In this document: positions 52,801-57,259 of the stretch, piece after piece
How the letters are laid out: each line of letters begins with the position of its first letter
Numbering within the stretch: position 1 is the stretch's first letter
Source of the DNA: Mytilisepta virgata
Taxonomy: Eukaryota > Mollusca > Bivalvia > Mytilida > Mytilidae
Assembly: GCA_028015205.1 (NCBI GenBank)
Contig: JAPWFG010000020.1
Location: 2,914,001-2,978,000 of the forward strand
DNA length: 64,000 nucleotides
Direction: 5' to 3'
The notes under the pieces: model-generated
Told to the model about the DNA's origin: nothing
The model's input: only the letters and a program-made list of their open reading frames with translations
Databases searched by the model: none
Program-made: the position numbers and the translations under genes

Positions 52801-55699
52801 GATATGCTGAATCTAAACATATACTTAGTTTTTTTATTATGGGCCCAGTTTTCAAGTTGGTCCAAATCGGGGTCCAAAATTAAACTTTGTTTGATTTCAT
52901 CAAAAATTGAACTATTGGGGTTCTTTTATATGCCGAATCTATCCGTGCATTTAGATTCTTAATTTTTGGTCCTGTTTTCAAATTGGTCTACATTAAGGTC
53001 CAAAGGGTCCAAAATTAAACTTAGTTTGATTTTAACAAAAATTGAATTCTTGGGGTTCTTTGATATGCTGAATCTAAACATGTCCTTAGTTTTTTTTATT
53101 ATGGGCCCAGTTTTCAAGTTGGTCCAAATCGGGGTCCAAAATTAAAGCTAAAAAAGGGGTAAATTATTTTTTTTTTTTTGGGGGGGGGGGGGGGGGGGCA
53201 ATTCTCCACAGCATATTGTATTGCACAAGAAGCAAAAAATTTAATATAAATTCAAATCATATGACCAATTCTAAGTTCTTTATTTCAGTTATTCTGTGTC
53301 AGAAACCTATTATGTGTCAAATATTTGAAGAAATTTTTAATTGCACAGTATTGTGCAATAGCAAGAAATTGATATGTGTGCCCTGTTATCAAAACTTTAT
53401 TATTAACAAATTCCATTGGAAATTTGCCAATAACTCTAGTTTAATAAACTTCATTGGAAATTTGCCAATATAAAATGTGCTGATGAAGCTTTTTTGTTTA
53501 TCTCATCTGAACTGCTTTTAAATTATGTATATTTAAAATTTGCCATCCATGACTATGATGTCATTTTCTATTTTAATATGTTATGGTGTATTTAAATGGG
53601 CTGTTATGGTTGCAAAGTATAAAGAAATGGGGTGGGGGGGGGGGGTGGTTGAAAACAAAATTAGGGGGGGGGAAATGAGAAATTGGGGAGGAGGTAATTT
53701 TTTTCTCATTTCATATTCCATAAATTAAAAAGAAAATTTCAAATTTTTTTTTAGCAAAAAAAGGGGGGGGGGTTACAATAAATTTTATTGTTTTTTTTTT
53801 TGGGAAGGGGGGGGGGGGGGTCAATGTGCAACTTCATAGTGTATTGCACAAAAGCTAAAAAAAGGGATAAATTATTATTTTTTTTTGGGGGGGGCAATTT
53901 TCCACAGCATATTGTATTGCACAAGAAGCAAAACATTGAATATAAATTGAAATCATATGACCAATTCTAAGTTCTTTGATTTCAGTTATTCTGTGTCCGA
54001 AACCTATTATGTGTCAAATATTTGAAGAAATTTTCAATTGCACAGTATTGCACAATAGCAAGAAATCTTCAATTGCACAGTATTGTGCAATAGCAAGAAA
54101 TTGATATGTGTGCCCAATTTTAAATTTTAAATTGGTTATTTCTGATTTATATATAAAAACAAATAATACTGATATGGTTTGAATAGGTAAATTAAAAAAT
54201 TTTAAGTTCTTAGACAACATTCATTCTGTGTCAGAAACCTATGCTGTGTCAAATATTTATTCACAATCCAAATTCAGTATTGTATCAAGCTTGAATGTTG
54301 TGTTCATAATTGCCCCAACTATTCAGGGTTCGACATCTGCGGTCGTATCTAGCTGTGCCCAGCGGAGCATTTTATTTCAAAAGGATAGAAGATGTTAAAT
54401 TGCTGATGGGAATTAAGTCTTATAATGAAATTATTTCAGTTTAAGACTAGCATTTCCATATTAAAAGTATTTGTATGAAAAATTTAGTATTTTATTTTAA
54501 AACATTTTTTAAACAGGAAATTTCATGTAATATTAGCTGTAGCATAGCAATGAGGGTTGGTATTGCCTAATGAGGTATTCTATTTTTATAATGAGAAAGA
54601 ATTTTAGTAGCTGATATTTTCGAAGTTTGATAATAATTGCATTTTGTAAATTTTATTGCAGACTGGTTTAGAGAAAACTTTGCATCAAAAAGTGCTATCA
54701 CTACAGGAAACTATAGCTCCACAACCAGTGCGACAACATGCACCAGAGGATGATTCTGGATTACTGCATGAATTAACTCAGGTGGGGATCAGTGAAAACA
54801 GCATACTATATCAATTATCAATTATTTCATTTTGAATTTCTTTAATTTAAGCCACAATTGTAAAAAAAAATGCATCAGAAGTTTTCAGAAAGAAAAATGA
54901 CTAGAGAAAAATTAAGTTGGAACTATCAAAACTGATGGTAAACATGTCATGCCAGTTTTTCTTTTTTTTTCCTTTATTTTGCATCAGTTCAGATTATAAA
55001 ACCTACTAGTAAGCCAGGAAGGGAAAAAACCCACAAATATGAAAGAGAAGTTAAGATAAAGCTGATTTTTTCACCAAGAATGAACAAATAAGGAAGCACA
55101 AAGAACAGAGCAAAAAAAAAACACCAATATGTCGCCAAGAAAGAAACACAGAAAATTCAAAAATTGTTAATCAGCTTAACAAATCACATAAATACCTATC
55201 AGATTAAAAACACACCTTCTTCTATGCAGAATCAAATATAGATCTTTTTACACCATATAAGTAAAATATTTTAGGGTTGTTTTATACATGTAAATAGCAA
55301 TAAAAAAGGCCCAAGAAATTTCAAAATAGCTTGTAATAAGTGACCTTTATGTCTTGCAAATGTGTTAATTATTATAATTATTACCATCATTTCTCTAATT
55401 TTTTGTCACCTACAAAATGTCTGATCACAATTGTCATGGAATTCAGAAACTTTTATTTTTAATGGCTCAGGATACAACTAGTATTTTTCGAGAGTATCCT
55501 TTGCAATCATGATATATTTGTATGTTATTATTTTATTGTTGTATTTTAGGCAAATTTACAGAGAAGTAAATTAATAGCAGATCAACTTGAAGAAGCAAGA
55601 ACTTCTATGTTAAAAGTGTTGGACCATAAAAACAAAATATTTGAGATAATCAATAAACATATGAGTAAACGACCAATAAAAAAGAAGGAGCGTTCATAG
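19227..55699 (+). CDS. SAP130: SAP130 orthologue (Sin3A-associated protein 130), 18 coding exons
   Basis: Spliced gene for a nuclear subunit of the Sin3A-HDAC corepressor. In the vertebrate family the C-terminus contacts Sin3A and the long N-terminal part is low complexity. Joining exons 19227-19355, 20813-20915, 25710-25973, 26785-27010, 32462-32670, 33448-33570, 34174-34441, 37537-37706, 40547-40708, 44221-44518, 44879-45025, 45412-45524, 45831-45903, 46231-46331, 50137-50271, 51109-51212, 54662-54781 and 55550-55699 gives 2895 nt and 964 residues, close to the roughly 1050 of human SAP130. Every exon phase agrees and every intron is GT-AG. Residues 1-635 are rich in Ser, Thr, Pro, Gln and Ala, as in the family. 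Then come SSPRPSILRKR (637-647), a sumoylation-type IKQEP (727-731), basic PRKKPRK (753-759), an acidic stretch (766-795) and the SAP130 C-terminal domain (796-964), with EYVDDEGVRW, HFQRYTDV and SMLKVLDHK. I recognised it from remembered family sequence, not a search. The start ATG and 5' exons are less certain than the rest. Confidence 0.95.
19718..20033. mobile_element. MITE with GGCC(A)n ends, 316 bp
   Basis: The left end (ggccaaaaaaaaaatatgtg, then agtttactgtcac) is an inverted match to the right end (gtgaccgtaaacacacatat, then a T-run and ggcc). Paired 'gggtcggt' motifs lie inside, next to a T-run at about 19780-19823. Lies in the intron after coding exon 1. Confidence 0.65.
20034..20812 (+). 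other. SAP130 intron sequence, nothing recognised
   Basis: AT-rich and non-coding, no repeat ends seen. Confidence 0.4.
20813..20915 (+). CDS. SAP130: SAP130 coding exon 2 (residues 44-78)
   Basis: The acceptor is ttttttacag and the donor is GCAG/gtaatc. It encodes TLSKTLNRPVLHLQNVGGG and following residues and ends in phase 1. It lies between a MITE (19.7 kb) and a Penelope-like element remnant (21.2 kb). Confidence 0.88.
21200..22668 (+). pseudogene. Penelope-like element reverse transcriptase (broken)
   Basis: Three frames together encode a reverse transcriptase of Penelope-like type. The first (21200-21829) contains PALYWIPKLHKNPFKQRYIA followed by TKPLSKILT, the second (21863-22087) FDFSTLYTTIPHSQLKDRL, and the third (about 22195-22509) the catalytic FRYIDDVL at 22261-22284. 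The coding end LRKFYGRHHELISM stops at 22668. Stops and frameshifts (for example TGA at 22204 and TAG at 22507) disable it. I saw no GIY-YIG endonuclease. It sits in the SAP130 intron between coding exons 2 and 3, sense to the gene. A 3' fragment of a relative lies inverted at 13.1-13.3 kb. Confidence 0.85.
22802..23659. mobile_element. Element with short inverted ends and five tandem units of about 158 bp
   Basis: TGTGTCGCCTGC (22802-22813) and its reverse complement (23648-23659) bracket five units that each begin 'ttctatcctcaactactcc' (near 22873, 23030, 23188, 23351 and 23513). The units carry 'ttaatgcacaggtgtgcata' and end in an A-run plus G-run. It directly follows the Penelope-like tail and may be part of it or nested in it. 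A perfect short hairpin (gtcttccttggaagac, 23661-23676) follows. Confidence 0.6.
23689..24954 (+). mobile_element. HC1 hairpin-capped repeat, copy C, with six 166-bp tandem units
   Basis: The 5' cap is agctctcctggccc/gggccaagtgagct (23689-23719), followed by CGTCGTCCGTCGTCG. Six well-kept units with a period of 166 bp run from about 23771 to 24714. Each carries 'gagaaccactgaatggaatg', 'tgctgaccaagtgttgttac' and 'catccaagatggccgcc'. The 3' end is caagtgagcgacacagg and the hairpin ggctcttgagagcc (24936-24949). Repeated minus-strand reading frames here are shadows of the tandem units. Confidence 0.85.
24955..25709 (+). other. SAP130 intron sequence, nothing recognised
   Basis: AT-rich. The short frames are not supported as genes. 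Confidence 0.4.
25710..25973 (+). CDS. SAP130: SAP130 coding exon 3 (residues 78-166)
   Basis: The acceptor is attttttag and the donor is AGAG/gtatag. It encodes a Ser/Thr/Pro/Ala-rich low-complexity stretch (GLLSGNIDASKSSLQQSP and on), typical of the N-terminal part of the family. Phase 1 at both ends, so skipping this exon would keep the frame. Confidence 0.9.
26001..26498. mobile_element. TA-flanked MITE (CAGTCGAACCTC ends), 498 bp
   Basis: CAGTCGAACCTC at 26001 is matched by GAGGTTCGACTG ending at 26498, with TA on both sides (25999-26000, 26499-26500). Inside are repeated 'caaggttcgagtcatc' and 'gagatttcgag' variants. The ends resemble pogo/Tigger-type DNA transposons. Starts 27 bp after the donor of coding exon 3. 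Confidence 0.75.
26785..27010 (+). CDS. SAP130: SAP130 coding exon 4 (residues 166-241)
   Basis: The acceptor is atatgttcag and the donor is CACAG/gtgagt, a near-perfect consensus. The product is Ala/Ser/Thr-rich (AAVAASVLAAPKSNTAVP and on). Phase 1 in, phase 2 out. Confidence 0.9.
27011..28658 (+). other. Start of the 5.4-kb SAP130 intron 4, no gene
   Basis: Open frames of 65-95 codons on both strands at 27.2-27.75 kb overlap each other and match nothing recognised. They probably reflect an old repeat with fewer stops. Confidence 0.35.
28659..30121 (+). mobile_element. HC1 hairpin-capped repeat, copy D
   Basis: The 5' cap is agctcacctgaccc/gggtcaagtgagct (28659-28689), followed by CGTCCGTCGTCCG. 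Degenerate units carry 'caaccaagatggccgcca' and 'aacatagggccctat'. The 3' end is gtgagcgatacaggctcttg plus agagcctctag. Copy F at 38.4 kb shares almost the whole unit order, so the two are close relatives. Confidence 0.85.
30600..30965. repeat. Minisatellite based on AGATCTTGGATAGAATTTAC
   Basis: About ten degenerate units of about 28-38 bp, each built on agatcttggatagaa followed by a variable A/T/C spacer such as tttacataatat. Confidence 0.8.
31309..31760 (+). mobile_element. HC1 repeat, copy E (eroded)
   Basis: The cap agctcatctgact/gtcagggtgagca (31309-31338) is followed by a 'catcacttt' and a 'ccagctgtcc' stretch, then text recalling the HC1 body. The 3' cap was not found, so the end is approximate. 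Confidence 0.4.
31761..32461 (+). other. End of SAP130 intron 4
   Basis: AT-rich, leading into the acceptor of coding exon 5. No feature recognised. Confidence 0.4.
32462..32670 (+). CDS. SAP130: SAP130 coding exon 5 (residues 241-311)
   Basis: The acceptor is tatatacag at 32461 and the donor is AAAG/gtaaat. The next in-line acceptor (caggcag at 32464) is excluded because it creates an immediate TAA. It encodes QVKPVPSTTQSSTSSIQITL and on, rich in Gln and Ser. Confidence 0.88.
32671..33447 (+). other. SAP130 intron 5, no feature recognised
   Basis: AT-rich and T-rich on the sense strand. No repeat ends seen. Confidence 0.4.
33448..33570 (+). CDS. SAP130: SAP130 coding exon 6 (residues 311-352)
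   Basis: The acceptor follows a T-rich tract ending tttttcag and the donor is GTGG/gtatgt. It encodes ASVPVSTIASLSPVSLGN and on. Phase 1 at both ends, so the exon is skippable in frame. Confidence 0.88.
33571..34173 (+). other. SAP130 intron 6, no feature recognised
   Basis: AT-rich with a short TA run near 33653-33664. No gene or repeat ends seen. Confidence 0.4.
34174..34441 (+). CDS. SAP130: SAP130 coding exon 7 (residues 352-441)
   Basis: The acceptor is tttttaaaag and the donor is GACAG/gtaaga. It encodes a Pro/Gln/His/Thr-rich segment ending GSVTGIDARTDR across the junction. A TA-flanked MITE begins 43 bp after the donor, at 34485. Confidence 0.9.
34485..35050. mobile_element. TA-flanked MITE (CAGTGGAACC ends), 566 bp
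   Basis: CAGTGGAACC at 34485 pairs with GGTTCCACTG ending at 35050, and TA flanks both sides (34483-34484, 35051-35052). The interior is rich in 'ctctgaaaaccgga' and 'accggcc' variants in direct and inverted orientation. No transposase. End type as in pogo/Tigger-like elements. Confidence 0.8.
35453..37051. mobile_element. 1.6-kb non-autonomous TIR element (CCG...CGG ends, TA-flanked)
   Basis: The left end (ccgttttttggtatgtatag, then tgcgcac) matches the reverse complement of the right end (ccgtattttggtatgtatag, then tgcgc). TA flanks both sides (35451-35452, 37052-37053). 'ggtgcgcg' motifs recur near both ends. A 149-codon open frame at 35460-35909 shows no transposase similarity and has an all-hydrophobic, Cys-rich composition, so I do not call it a gene. 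Confidence 0.7.
37537..37706 (+). CDS. SAP130: SAP130 coding exon 8 (residues 441-498)
   Basis: The acceptor is tatttgtag and the donor is AATA/gtaaga. It encodes a Gln/Met/Ala-rich block (LQLQYMISPEYQQLMYQQ, then a run of Ala), the glutamine-rich middle of the protein. Phase 2 in, phase 1 out. Confidence 0.9.
37773..37912. mobile_element. MITE/foldback with 30-bp arms, 140 bp
   Basis: 37773-37802 and 37883-37912 are inverted repeats with 2 mismatches in 30 (core aataggtcgctat). Located 66 bp past coding exon 8. Confidence 0.75.
38419..40336 (+). mobile_element. HC1 hairpin-capped repeat, copy F (longest complete copy)
   Basis: The 5' cap is agctcacctgaccc/gggtcaagtgagct (38419-38449). It is followed by an expanded GTCCGTC repeat and units with 'aagatggccgccaca' and 'aacatagggccctat'. 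An insert absent from copy D (about 38700-39020) contains 'tgttgggttattgcccctga'. The 3' end is ccaggtgagtgatacaggc and the hairpin ggctcttgagagcc. It lies in the intron before coding exon 9, sense to the gene. Confidence 0.88.
38465..38540. repeat. (GTCCGTC)n microsatellite at the HC1 copy F head
   Basis: About 75 bp of GTCCGTCGTC units. The same tract is much shorter in copy D, so it has expanded here. Confidence 0.85.
40547..40708 (+). CDS. SAP130: SAP130 coding exon 9 (residues 498-552)
   Basis: The acceptor is aatcatttcag and the donor is GAAG/gtaaag. It encodes NQTPNISATLQAVHGLVS and on to SFTTSAE. Phase 1 at both ends. Confidence 0.9.
40709..42090 (+). other. SAP130 intron 9, first part
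   Basis: AT-rich. A 'catctgtccgttcatccgtc' stretch at about 41865-41910 recalls the CCGTC-rich heads of HC1-like repeats, but no caps were found. 41960-42030 carries repeated 'ggagaagt' motifs. Confidence 0.35.
42091..42324 (-). CDS. Possible first exon or fragment of a zinc-finger (TTF-type-like) protein
   Basis: A minus-strand frame with a true ATG encodes MSLANWLGVQSTKPNQSQSP, a Lys-rich stretch (NLKRKNTDETDQNVKSKKFCK) and DWYKEDPKGLWHCEICRAAK. The W-x-C-x-x-C ending resembles the start of TTF-type or BED-like zinc fingers found at the N-terminus of hAT-related and ZNF862-like proteins. AAAAAA/gtaata after CRAAKK could be a donor. No following exon was identified, so it may be a transposon-carried gene fragment. 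It lies antisense in SAP130 intron 9. Confidence 0.3.
   Translation of the reverse strand: MSLANWLGVQSTKPNQSQSPKSNLKRKNTDETDQNVKSKKFCKVMSQDCFDWYKEDPKGLWHCEICRAAKKVIKYMI
43046..43310. repeat. Local duplication (about 155-bp spacing)
   Basis: 'ggcttcaacagaagggaatg' through 'agcttcataacgtg...caatttttggat' at 43060-43120 recurs with changes at 43210-43292. Non-coding, the open frames are shadows. Confidence 0.55.
43350..43900 (+). repeat. Eroded repeat with hairpin head (HC-like)
   Basis: It begins with CACCTCAATGAAGTTGAGG (hairpin), followed by a 'gtccatgtccgtgtgcgcatc' stretch, then two copies of a unit with 'gcatctcggggagctacaca'. It resembles HC1 in plan but not in sequence. The end is not defined. 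Confidence 0.35.
44221..44518 (+). CDS. SAP130: SAP130 coding exon 10 (residues 552-651), tandem NAGNAG acceptor
   Basis: Two acceptors lie 3 nt apart: ttattag/CAG at 44221 and tagcag/GAT at 44224. Both keep the frame and differ by one alanine. The donor is AAGG/gtatgt. The exon ends with NSSPRPSILRKR, a motif shared with vertebrate SAP130 and the first strongly conserved landmark in the protein. Confidence 0.92.
44519..44878 (+). other. SAP130 intron 10, nothing recognised
   Basis: Short AT-rich intron without repeat ends. Confidence 0.5.
44879..45025 (+). CDS. SAP130: SAP130 coding exon 11 (residues 651-700)
   Basis: The acceptor is taatttag and the donor is CAGG/gtaagt. It encodes MTVVKKPVCGLNTIQEKL followed by a Ser/Pro/Thr-rich linker. 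Phase 2 at both ends. Confidence 0.9.
45412..45524 (+). CDS. SAP130: SAP130 coding exon 12 (residues 700-738), sumoylation-type motif
   Basis: The acceptor is cttctattcag and the donor is AATG/gtaaat. It encodes LRIKQEPPDM. IKQEP fits the Psi-K-x-E sumoylation consensus at K728, and vertebrate SAP130 carries similar K-x-E motifs in the matching region. Modification itself is inferred. Confidence 0.9.
45831..45903 (+). CDS. SAP130: SAP130 coding exon 13 (residues 738-762), basic NLS-like motif
   Basis: The acceptor is ttaattttag and the donor is TACT/gtaagt. It encodes SLLNSTETSPRKKPRKQ. The SPRKKPRKQ string is shared with vertebrate SAP130 and looks like a nuclear localisation signal. Confidence 0.93.
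46231..46331 (+). CDS. SAP130: SAP130 coding exon 14 (residues 762-796), acidic segment
   Basis: The acceptor is tatattacag and the donor is the weak GATG/gtattg. It encodes HVNEELKDSSSSDEDDYEDD and on. The product is strongly acidic with a second sumoylation-type IKEE at 786-789. A 201-bp MITE begins 15 bp past the donor. Confidence 0.9.
46347..46547. mobile_element. TA-flanked MITE, 201 bp, 15 bp past an exon donor
   Basis: CTGTAAATT at 46347 and AATTTACAG ending at 46547 form the ends, with TA on both sides (46345-46346, 46548-46549). The interior has inverted 'attattgcgatttt' and 'tcgcaataataaaa' segments. Confidence 0.65.
47996..48561. mobile_element. TIR element nested in HC1 copy G, 566 bp
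   Basis: TTGGTTTATGGAT at 47996 is an inverted match to atccgtaaaccaa ending at 48561. 'gccgaccc' and 'cgaccgaccaaccc' motifs lie just inside, like those in the MITE at 19.7 kb. The interior has no recognised ORF. Confidence 0.55.
49027..49050. repeat. G-rich run in HC1 copy G
   Basis: gggggg aa gggggggggggggg type tract inside a tandem unit. Other units have 'cctggg' here. Confidence 0.8.
49566..50136 (+). other. End of SAP130 intron 14
   Basis: AT-rich. No further feature recognised before the acceptor at 50137. Confidence 0.4.
50137..50271 (+). CDS. SAP130: SAP130 coding exon 15 (residues 796-841), start of the C-terminal domain
   Basis: The acceptor is aaatttcag and the donor is AAAG/gtaagc. 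EYVDDEGVRW, LLNFYNISWKSR and HFQRYTDVKPK line up closely with the vertebrate SAP130 C-terminal domain. This is the strongest single identifier in the window. Confidence 0.96.
50272..51108 (+). other. SAP130 intron 15, nothing recognised
   Basis: AT-rich, no repeat ends. Confidence 0.45.
51109..51212 (+). CDS. SAP130: SAP130 coding exon 16 (residues 841-875)
   Basis: The acceptor is cattttcag and the donor is TTTG/gtaagt. It encodes DERRPTVNELSNQRGVIQ then GWKLYHMAAQMEDL, matching the vertebrate order of motifs. A large HC2 repeat begins 78 bp past the donor. Confidence 0.95.
51840..53145. repeat. Dimeric 261-bp tandem repeat, about five units (HC2 copy 1)
   Basis: Units start near 51840, 52100, 52360, 52620 and 52881. 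Each is two related half-units of about 130 bp. The first has 'gatttcatcgaaaattgaac' and 'gatatgccgaatcta', the second 'gattttaacaaaaattgaat' and 'gatatgctgaatcta'. The long open frames in the units begin at TTG, not ATG, and are not called as genes. Confidence 0.88.
53167..53198. repeat. T13G19 compound homopolymer
   Basis: Thirteen T directly followed by nineteen G. Related T/G junctions occur at about 53803, 53887, 58637, 59160 and 59240 in both HC2 copies. Confidence 0.85.
54662..54781 (+). CDS. SAP130: SAP130 coding exon 17 (residues 876-915)
   Basis: The acceptor is ttattgcag and the donor is CTCAG/gtgggg. It encodes TGLEKTLHQKVLSLQETI and on to LLHELTQ. Phase 0 at both ends. It lies downstream of the HC2 insertion. 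Confidence 0.94.
54782..55549 (+). other. SAP130 intron 17, nothing recognised
   Basis: AT-rich. No repeat ends or ORF supported. Confidence 0.45.
55550..55699 (+). CDS. SAP130: SAP130 final coding exon (residues 916-964 and stop)
   Basis: The acceptor is tgtattttag and the stop is TAG at 55697-55699. It encodes a helical, likely coiled-coil tail (ANLQRSKLIADQLEEAR, then SMLKVLDHKNKIFEIINKH) and a basic end, KKKERS. The family has the same helical end followed by lysines. Confidence 0.95.
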   Translation, partial: ANLQRSKLIADQLEEARTSMLKVLDHKNKIFEIINKHMSKRPIKKKERS

Positions 55700-57240
55700 C
55701 AATACTATTATTTTAAAACATAAACATATGCAGTATATTGAATTGTTATGTGTTAAATGTGAAAAAGTGCTTTAATATAGCTGACAAAACTATCTCATTC
55801 AACACATTTACAAATTTGAATTTGAAAAGCATCAAATCTACACACTCTTTTGTTTCAAGAAATACTTTCATAAGGATATCTGAAGTAAAGATATATAATT
55901 CTTGTCCATAAACATCATATGTATGTGTTTTAATTACTTTTAAAATTTTTTTTATTGTGGAATTTTTTTAATTTAAGAATAGGTTTTATAATTAAGAAGA
56001 TTGATAGTTTAAGTATGTTTTCTTTGCATAATCTCTCTCCTAACCAAGAATTAATATTTATTTTTCTGTCTTAGAATATACTGCATGTGTTTGAGTCTAC
56101 TGTTGAACATCATATGTATTCATTTGTTGATTCATTATATCATTTCATTGAATAGTCACATCCCATTTTACATCCAAAGATAGTTTTTGTATTGTATTTG
56201 ATGCTAAGAGGATATAATTGGACCGTGAAACATGTTGCTAATCATGTGACATTTAGACTTTTTACATATGATATTTTATTGTTTCATTATTCATTTATCT
56301 TCCAATAACAAGTTGCCATAGAACATTTTTTTGTTTGTTGATGTTTTATTCCAGTGCAAAAAATAGCACTTTTCAACAAGAGCATTTATTTAATTTTTTT
56401 AGCAAGTAAGTCCCATACCTTTGAAGAAGTTATATGTGTACAATTGTACATGAGATAAGTGCTTTGTGAAATTGATGACTCTATTATGTATAAAATTATC
56501 AGTCTTATGGATATGCATTTTTGACTATGTGAACTTTACACCATTCTCTTTTGTTGATATCCTGTTTTAAAAACAATAGATTCACTTTACAAGATAGTAC
56601 ACTCAAAATTTACATGTAGCAGGATTTCCAAAAAGTTTTTATTCATATTTACATATTCTGCCAAAATCTCAGCCAACATGTAATGCAGAAAACCCATTCA
56701 TCAGTGATAATATAATACATATACATATATCATGTAAAAAATAACTGAGATATTCACAATCAAAACTTCTGTTACTTCTGTCTTTACATTGACATAATAT
56801 TCCTAGGTTGTTTTTCTCATACCTGGTGTGGGAAAAATGAAGTATGCAGATGATTTTTTTCATTGGAATAATTGACAGCTTCTTGTCAAGTTGAAATAAT
56901 GAAATGTCATTTACTGCGTCATTTTATACAACAATTTTAGTTACATCTTTTTTTCCTCAGTGTAATAATTAGGTTATAACATAACTCGTACAGGATTGAC
57001 TTCAAAATTTGGGAATTAAGGGTCCCTACTGATAGTCAGTAGGCATATCACTGCATATAGAAATAGCTTTTTATTTGCAGTGTAAAGAAATCTTGAATTA
57101 TATTGAATGGTCAAAATTGGATGTTGTGCAGCACATGTACACATCAGAAAAAATGACTGATACATTTACTTATGATAGTAGTACATTCTACTCACCACAT
57201 GAATAAACTTAAAATTGGAGACCCAAATCGTTTATTGCAT
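55700..57240 (+). other. SAP130: SAP130 3' UTR (probable)
   Basis: About 1.5 kb of AT-rich sequence follows the stop codon with no ORF of note and no recognised repeat before the second HC2 copy at 57260. I saw one canonical AATAAA here (57202-57207), so the transcript probably ends near 57220-57240. The end is inferred. Confidence 0.5.
57202..57207 (+). terminator. Candidate polyadenylation signal AATAAA
   Basis: It is the only canonical AATAAA I noticed between the SAP130 stop codon and the HC2 repeat at 57260. It is followed by a T-rich stretch. Cleavage position is not shown. Confidence 0.45.
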
Positions 57241-57259
57241 TATTGAATATACAGCAGTT

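Larger units (their letters stand above)
51290..54376 (+). mobile_element. HC2 palindrome-capped repeat, copy 1 (3.1 kb)
   Basis: It opens with agctttt and a perfect 31-nt palindrome (51297-51327, half-site TATACGACCGCAAAA). Three units of about 145 bp follow ('ttttcgcactataacttta', 'gaccacaaaaggaaggttgg', 'gttttggtcccaacagttta'). Then come about five dimeric 261-bp units (51840-53145), then T/G homopolymer modules with 'ccacagcatattgtattgca' and a duplicated attgcacagtattg motif. The 3' end is ctgcggtcgtat followed by agctgtgcccagcggagca and ttttatt. The ATACGACCGCA head and TGCGGTCGTAT tail are inverted. It lies in the SAP130 intron between coding exons 16 and 17. Confidence 0.88.

Noticed and set aside
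51923..52962. Repeated 85-codon plus-strand frames (VPFSNWSTLRSKGSKIKL type), also at 58166-58723
   Set aside because: They start at TTG rather than ATG, the opposite strand is equally open, and they follow the 261-bp tandem unit exactly. They are shadows of a repeat.
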